A stretch of 64,000 nucleotides of DNA from Paramixta manurensis. Its GTDB lineage: Bacteria; Pseudomonadota; Gammaproteobacteria; Enterobacterales; Enterobacteriaceae. Both the position numbers and the translations under genes were made by a program. Of this stretch, positions 59,427-64,000 are shown in pieces. How positions within the stretch are numbered: the stretch's first letter is position 1; the number at the start of each line of letters is the position of its first letter. Below the pieces are notes generated by a model, which ran no database searches, was not told where the DNA came from, and saw only the letters and a program-made list of their open reading frames with translations. The stretch covers positions 744,001-808,000 of the forward strand of contig NZ_CP054212.1 of assembly GCF_013285385.1 (NCBI RefSeq), read 5' to 3'.

Positions 59427-60695
59427 TTACTGGGTGGTTTTTACCGGATAATCCGGCTTTTTATCGTTACCGGGAATGTAGGGGCTCCAGGGCTGCGCGC
59501 GCACCGGCTGATCGGTCTGCCACACCACATTGAACTGGCCGTTGTCCTCAATTTCACCAATCATCACCGGCTTATGCAGATGATGGTTGGTTTTATCCAT
59601 CGTTAACGTAAAGCCATCCGGCGCGGCAAAGGTTTGACCGGCCATTGCGGCGCGAACTTTATCCACATCGGTGGTGCCGGCTTTCTCTACCGCCTGCGCC
59701 CACATATGAATGCCAACATAGGTTGCCTCCATTGGGTCATTAGTGACGACGGTGTCGGCATTCGGTAGGTGATGGGCTTTGGCGTAAGCTTTATACGCGG
59801 CGACGAATTTAGCGTTGGCCGGGTTATCAACTGACTCAAAGTAGTTCCACGCCGCCAGGTTACCCACCAGCGGTTTGGTATCAATGCCGCGTAACTCCTC
59901 TTCGCCCACCGAGAAGGCCACCACCGGTACATCGGTCGCTTTAATGCCTTGGTTGGCTAACTCTTTATAGAACGGAACGTTGGAGTCGCCGTTAATGGTC
60001 GAAACCACCGCGGTTTTACCGCCAGCGGCGAATTTCTTAATATTGGCAACAATGGTTTGATAGTCGCTGTAACCGAACGGGGTATAAACTTCTTGAATAT
60101 CTTTATCTTGCACGCCTTTTGAGTGCAGGAACGCCCGCAGAATTTTATTGGTAGTGCGTGGATAGACATAGTCGGTGCCGAGCAGGAAGAAGCGTTTCGC
60201 GCCGCCGCCATCTTCGCTCATCAGATATTCCACCGCCGGAATCGCCTGTTGGTTTGGCGCCGCGCCGGTATAGAACACGTTAGGCGACATCTCTTCGCCT
60301 TCATATTGCACCGGATAGAATAATAAGCCGTTTAATTCTTCAAATACCGGCAAGACCGATTTGCGCGAAACCGACGTCCAGCAGCCAAATACCGCCGCCA
60401 CTTTATCTTGGGTCAGTAATTGGCGCGCTTTTTCGGCGAACAGCGGCCAGTTAGAGGCCGGATCTACTACTACCGGCTCAAGCTTTTTGCCCAGCACGCC
60501 GCCGCTGGCATTAATTTCATCAATGGTCATCAATGCCACATCTTTCAGCGGCGTTTCGGAAATCGCCATGGTGCCGGAGAGGGAATGCATAATGCCGACT
60601 TTAATGGTATCCGCCGCTTGCGCGCCAAATGCCAACCCCATGCTGATTACCGTGGCGGAGAGTGCGAACGCCTTAAGCAAACTACGTCTTTTCAT
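59427..60695 (-). CDS. urtA: Urea-binding periplasmic protein UrtA
   Basis: 422 aa. The N terminus KRRSLLKAFALSATVISMGL looks like a Tat or Sec signal ending AQA-AD (twin Arg, hydrophobic, Ala cleavage). The binding domain has VGIMHSLSGTMAISETPLKD, FGCWTSVSRKSVLPVFEEL and LFYPVQYEGEEMSPNVFYTG, typical of amide/urea-binding (FmdD/UrtA) proteins. It delivers urea to UrtBC. It lies 29 bases after the GntR-type regulator gene and 66 bases before urtB. Confidence 0.94.
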   Translation of the reverse strand: MKRRSLLKAFALSATVISMGLAFGAQAADTIKVGIMHSLSGTMAISETPLKDVALMTIDEINASGGVLGKKLEPVVVDPASNWPLFAEKARQLLTQDKVAAVFGCWTSVSRKSVLPVFEELNGLLFYPVQYEGEEMSPNVFYTGAAPNQQAIPAVEYLMSEDGGGAKRFFLLGTDYVYPRTTNKILRAFLHSKGVQDKDIQEVYTPFGYSDYQTIVANIKKFAAGGKTAVVSTINGDSNVPFYKELANQGIKATDVPVVAFSVGEEELRGIDTKPLVGNLAAWNYFESVDNPANAKFVAAYKAYAKAHHLPNADTVVTNDPMEATYVGIHMWAQAVEKAGTTDVDKVRAAMAGQTFAAPDGFTLTMDKTNHHLHKPVMIGEIEDNGQFNVVWQTDQPVRAQPWSPYIPGNDKKPDYPVKTTQ

Positions 60696-60724
60696 CGTTG
60701 AGCCCCTAAAAAGTATTGAATGCG

Positions 60725-61435
60725 TTATGGTGAAACCGGTTGAAGCCTTGCCTGTTGCAGCATATGGAGTGTGATTTTTCTGACTTCTGCCTTACTCACC
60801 GAAATGTGATCGGTCAGAATGCGTTGTGCCTCCTCGGTCTGTTGTTTTAATACCGCCCGCAAAATGGCGGCGTGCTCGCTATAGGTGGCATCGATCCGAT
60901 CCTCACGGGTAAAATCAAGGTGGCGGATAATGCGGATCTTTTCGGTTAATTCGGCATGAATACGCGCCATTTCACTGTTACCGGCGGCGGCGACCAGCGC
61001 CATATGGAACGCTTCGTCGTGGCGTGAAACCGTTTTGCCGTCGGCCAGTCGTGCGGTGTCTATCCAGAAGGTGTTTAACTCCGCCAACAGTTCAGCGCAG
61101 CGTCCCGGCGCCATCCCGCATAGGCGTCGAACGGCTTCACGTTCCAGCACGATGCGCAGGTCGTATAACTCTTCAAAATACGCAAAGTCGAACGGGCGCA
61201 CCTGCCAGCCGCTGCGAAACCACACTTCGACATAACCTTCGCGTTCCAGCCAGAACAGCGCCTGACGGACCGGCGTGCGGCTGACCGCCATCCGCTCGGC
61301 GATTTCGCTCTCGCTAAAACGATCGCCCGGCATGAGGCGAAACTCGAAAATGTCGTTCTTTAGCGTTTGGTAGATACGTTCAGCCAGTACCTCAGGCCGC
61401 CCTTTACTGCGTTTTTGCTGAAAGTCGGTAGTCAT
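60725..61435 (-). CDS. GntR-family (FCD) regulator of urea use
   Basis: 236 aa from ATG 61435, with AAGGAG at good spacing; an upstream in-frame ATG at 61468 lies inside the previous gene. The N-terminal winged helix (RFSESEIAERMAVSRTPVRQ, then ALFWLEREGYV) is followed by an FCD effector domain with RHDEAFHMALVAAAGNSEMA. Its place between urea carboxylase and urtA in the same operon suggests local control by a urea-derived signal such as allophanate; this is inference. Confidence 0.87.
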   Translation of the reverse strand: MTTDFQQKRSKGRPEVLAERIYQTLKNDIFEFRLMPGDRFSESEIAERMAVSRTPVRQALFWLEREGYVEVWFRSGWQVRPFDFAYFEELYDLRIVLEREAVRRLCGMAPGRCAELLAELNTFWIDTARLADGKTVSRHDEAFHMALVAAAGNSEMARIHAELTEKIRIIRHLDFTREDRIDATYSEHAAILRAVLKQQTEEAQRILTDHISVSKAEVRKITLHMLQQARLQPVSP

Positions 61436-61445
61436 ATCCGGCTCC

Positions 61446-64000
61446 TTATTCCAGCCACAGTAGGGCATCGCCAGGGCTTACCGGACGACCAGGTTGGCAG
61501 GCGATGCGTTTTACGCGCCCGGCCTGCGGCGCATGGATGGCTAGCTCCATTTTCATCGCTTCGACGATAATGATGGGCTGCCCGGCATCGACGGTGTCGC
61601 CCGCTTGCACCAGGATTTTCCAGATGTTGCCGTTCAGATCGGCGTTGATCGCCAATGCATTTTCATCCGCCTCTGGCGCTAATGGCGTCTCTTCGCTCAT
61701 CAATGGCGCATCTTGTTCTTCCTGCTGCCAGCGCGCGACTTCGTTTTCAAACGCGGCGGACTGACGTTGACGAAATGCTGCAATATCGTCGGCGTGCTCG
61801 CTGAGGAAACGCTGATGCTGCGCAAAATCAAACGGTGTCTCTTCAATACGAATGGTGGCGCGTCCTTCACGGAAATCGTCACGCAGAACGTCGAGTTCAG
61901 CCTCGCTGACCGGGTAAAAGCGCACCTGATCGAAGAAGCGCAGCAGCCACGGTTGGTTGGGGGCGAACTGGTCGTTTTTCAGGAACTTATTCCAGATAGG
62001 CAGTGTTCGACCGACCAGTTGATAGCCGCCGGGCGAATCCATGCCGTAGATGCACATATACATGCCGCCAATGCCGACCGTTCCCTCGGCGGTAAAGGTG
62101 CGTGCCGGATTATATTTCGAGCTCAGCAGACGATGGCGTGGGTCGACAGGCACCGCGCAGGGCGCGCCGAGGTAGACGTCGCCAAGGCCGAGAATCAGAT
62201 AGCTGGCGTCAAAGATGATGTCGCGCACCGCTTCACGGGAAGGCAGGCCGTTAATGCGTTGAATAAAATCGACGTTGTTGGGTAGCCAAGGCGCATTAGC
62301 GCGTACCGTCTCCTGATAACGATTCACCGCGCCGAGCGTTGCGCTATCTTCAAACGCCATCGGCAGGTAAACCGTGCGCGAAGGAACCTGCATCTGGCTC
62401 ACGTCGCCAAGCCCGGTTTCCAGCGTTAGTAAGTGCTGAATTAACGCACGTTGGTGTAGTGTGCGGCTGTCATAACGGATTTGCAGCGAGCGTACGCCGG
62501 GAGAGAGTTCTTCAATGCCCGGTAACGCGGCGGCGCGTAATGCCTCCATTAACAGATACACGCGTAGACGCAGCGCCAGATCGAGCACGTTATCGCCATA
62601 TTCGATCAATACGTAGTTATCGCCCGCCTGACGATAAACGGTGGCAGGGCGTGAGTCAGAGGCCGCGAGCGCGGCGAGGAGTGTCGCCGATCCGTACTGG
62701 TTTTCCGCCAATGAGGGGATTGGGAAACGTGCGGTATGTACCGCCGTCAGCGTTTCGATGCTCTGATTTTGCGCCTGTTCTAATGCTTGTGCTTCTTCAA
62801 AACTGATCGGATGAAAGCGAATACGATCGCCCGGTTTGACCTGGCCGACTTTCCACAATTCCGCTTTAGCGATGGTGACCGGGCAGACGAAGCCGCCGAG
62901 GCTTGGCCCATCGCGGGTGAGGATCACTGGCGAGTCACCGGTAAAATTAACCGCACCGATGGCATATTCACAGTCATGCACGTTGGAGGGGTGCAGACCC
63001 GCCTCGCCGCCATTGGCGCGTGTCCAGCTCGGTTTCGGGCCTGACAGGCGCACGCCAAGGCGGTTGGAGTTGTAGTGTACCTGCCATTCGCTGGCGAAAA
63101 ATTCGTCAATCGAAGCCTGAGTAAAGAAATCCGGCGCGCCGTGCGGGCCATAAAGCACGCCGATGCGCCATTGGTCGCCATAAACCGGGATCAGGGCTGG
63201 ATCGAGCGGCTGGGGCGCGCTGACCGGCGCTGGCGTGGTGCAGGCGGCAATTTCAGGCCGGGAAATGGGCAGCATATCGGCAACCCGCAGCGTCCGTCCG
63301 GCATGGCCGCCAAACTGACCGAGCGCAAAGGTTGAACGGCTACCAAGATAGCAGGGGACATCAAAGCCGTTACGTACCGCCAGATAGGTCCGGCAGCCGG
63401 ATTGCGCCCGCCCGAGCGTTAAGGTTTGCCCGGCGTTAACCGTTACTGGTTGCCACCAGGCAACGGGCGCGCCATCGAGATCGGCGCCGCATTCCGCGCC
63501 GGTCAGGGCAATTAGCGCGGGGTGGTGAAAGCGGAGCGTTGGCCCCTGTAAAGTGAACTCCAGCCCGGCGGCCTGTTGATCGTTACCAACGATACGGTTG
63601 GCGAAGCGGAAAGCCAGGTCATCCATCGGGCCGGAGGGTGGAACGCCAATATCCCAATAACCGAGGCGACCAGGATAATCCTGGATGCTGCTCCAGGTGC
63701 CGGGATTGATCACTTCAATCACCGGGGCGGAGGGGAGAAAACTGTCTAACATCCGCGTCCAGACTTGGCCGCTGGCGAAGGCATCGGTGGCAATAATTTG
63801 GCGTAAATAGTCGAGATTCGTGGCAATGCCGTGTAGGCGGGTTTCATTCAGTGCCCGCTGCATTTTCGCCAAAGCGGCGGTACGGGTATCGGCATGAACG
63901 ATCAATTTAGCGATCATCGGATCGTAAAATGTTGACACTTCCGTGCCGGTGCTGACCCAGCCATCAACGCGTACCGAGGGCGGGAAAGCCACTTCGGTTA
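61446..64000 (-). CDS. uca: Urea carboxylase, C-terminal part (5' end outside window)
   Basis: About 851 codons are visible and the frame continues past the right edge. In order: the end of the biotin carboxylase domain (TEVSTFYDPMIAKLIVHADT), the AHS2/PxpC-like half (EVINPGTWSSIQDYPGRLGY), the AHS1/PxpB-like half (GLGDVYLGAPCAVPVDPRHR) and a biotinyl domain with IVEAMKMELAIHAP (Lys is the biotin site). It turns urea into allophanate with ATP and bicarbonate. Allophanate hydrolase is not visible and would be expected upstream. It ends 10 bases before the GntR gene, so uca-gntR-urtABCDE form one unit. Confidence 0.93.
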   Translation of the reverse strand, partial: TEVAFPPSVRVDGWVSTGTEVSTFYDPMIAKLIVHADTRTAALAKMQRALNETRLHGIATNLDYLRQIIATDAFASGQVWTRMLDSFLPSAPVIEVINPGTWSSIQDYPGRLGYWDIGVPPSGPMDDLAFRFANRIVGNDQQAAGLEFTLQGPTLRFHHPALIALTGAECGADLDGAPVAWWQPVTVNAGQTLTLGRAQSGCRTYLAVRNGFDVPCYLGSRSTFALGQFGGHAGRTLRVADMLPISRPEIAACTTPAPVSAPQPLDPALIPVYGDQWRIGVLYGPHGAPDFFTQASIDEFFASEWQVHYNSNRLGVRLSGPKPSWTRANGGEAGLHPSNVHDCEYAIGAVNFTGDSPVILTRDGPSLGGFVCPVTIAKAELWKVGQVKPGDRIRFHPISFEEAQALEQAQNQSIETLTAVHTARFPIPSLAENQYGSATLLAALAASDSRPATVYRQAGDNYVLIEYGDNVLDLALRLRVYLLMEALRAAALPGIEELSPGVRSLQIRYDSRTLHQRALIQHLLTLETGLGDVSQMQVPSRTVYLPMAFEDSATLGAVNRYQETVRANAPWLPNNVDFIQRINGLPSREAVRDIIFDASYLILGLGDVYLGAPCAVPVDPRHRLLSSKYNPARTFTAEGTVGIGGMYMCIYGMDSPGGYQLVGRTLPIWNKFLKNDQFAPNQPWLLRFFDQVRFYPVSEAELDVLRDDFREGRATIRIEETPFDFAQHQRFLSEHADDIAAFRQRQSAAFENEVARWQQEEQDAPLMSEETPLAPEADENALAINADLNGNIWKILVQAGDTVDAGQPIIIVEAMKMELAIHAPQAGRVKRIACQPGRPVSPGDALLWLE

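Overview
The window looks like the chromosome of an enterobacterium (Enterobacterales). The gene orders prfC-osmY-ytjA-yjjU-yjjV-deoCABD and smp-serB-radA-nadR-ettA are enterobacterial. A deoQKPX-type deoxyribose cluster and an ATP-dependent urea amidolyase operon with a urea ABC transporter are added to them. Erwiniaceae (Pantoea/Erwinia) or a relative such as Kosakonia seem the best fits, but the genus is inferred from gene content alone.

1-8.1 kb: the end of a type VI secretion (T6SS) structural operon: tagJ (partial), tssE, tssF, tssG, clpV and a membrane-anchored Ser/Thr kinase. 8.1-15.6 kb: an evolved vgrG with a C-terminal glucosaminidase (peptidoglycan hydrolase) domain, followed by AT-rich signal-peptide genes that look like periplasmic immunity proteins. 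Among them are a decayed Imm74-like start, a Tsi6-family gene, a partial copy of the first immunity gene and a DUF4431-like gene cut by that copy.

15.7-24.2 kb: an Eag chaperone, a full-length prePAAR-PAAR-Rhs toxin with an SHH nuclease tip and its SUKH-like immunity gene. Behind it lies a row of displaced rhs tip cassettes: an ADP-ribosyltransferase-like tip with an immunity gene, then two truncated tips that still have intact immunity genes. Three of these units end in the same kind of hairpin followed by the same antisense remnant. 24.2-28.9 kb: an orphan immunity bank with an Imm74-like gene, two Tri1-like ADP-ribosylglycohydrolases, an unknown small gene and a Tsi6 remnant split by an IS3-family (IS407-group-like) element with a 4-bp target duplication. 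A 93-bp copy of the 3' end of the T6SS kinase gene lies at 28.76 kb, so the variable island is bracketed by a direct repeat.

29-45.6 kb: chromosomal backbone. It holds a secreted metallo-beta-lactamase-fold protein, a molbindin, a lipoprotein, prfC, osmY, ytjA, a CsbD-like gene, yjjU, yjjV, the deoCABD nucleoside operon with two DeoR-type operators and two CRP sites, smp, serB, radA and nadR. 45.7-55.2 kb: a divergent reductase/LysR pair, ettA, a 2-hydroxyacid dehydrogenase, and deoQ divergent from deoK-deoP-deoX. DeoP, DeoX and DeoK should import, epimerise and phosphorylate deoxyribose, and DeoC from the first operon should cleave the product. 55.2-64 kb (minus strand): one operon of urea carboxylase (partial), a GntR regulator and urtABCDE, for urea capture and ATP-dependent breakdown without urease.

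The unusual part is 10.6-28.9 kb: immunity genes and rhs tip cassettes in every state from intact to a few dozen codons. It includes an orphan ADP-ribosyltransferase tip with two ADP-ribosylhydrolase immunity genes in the same island.
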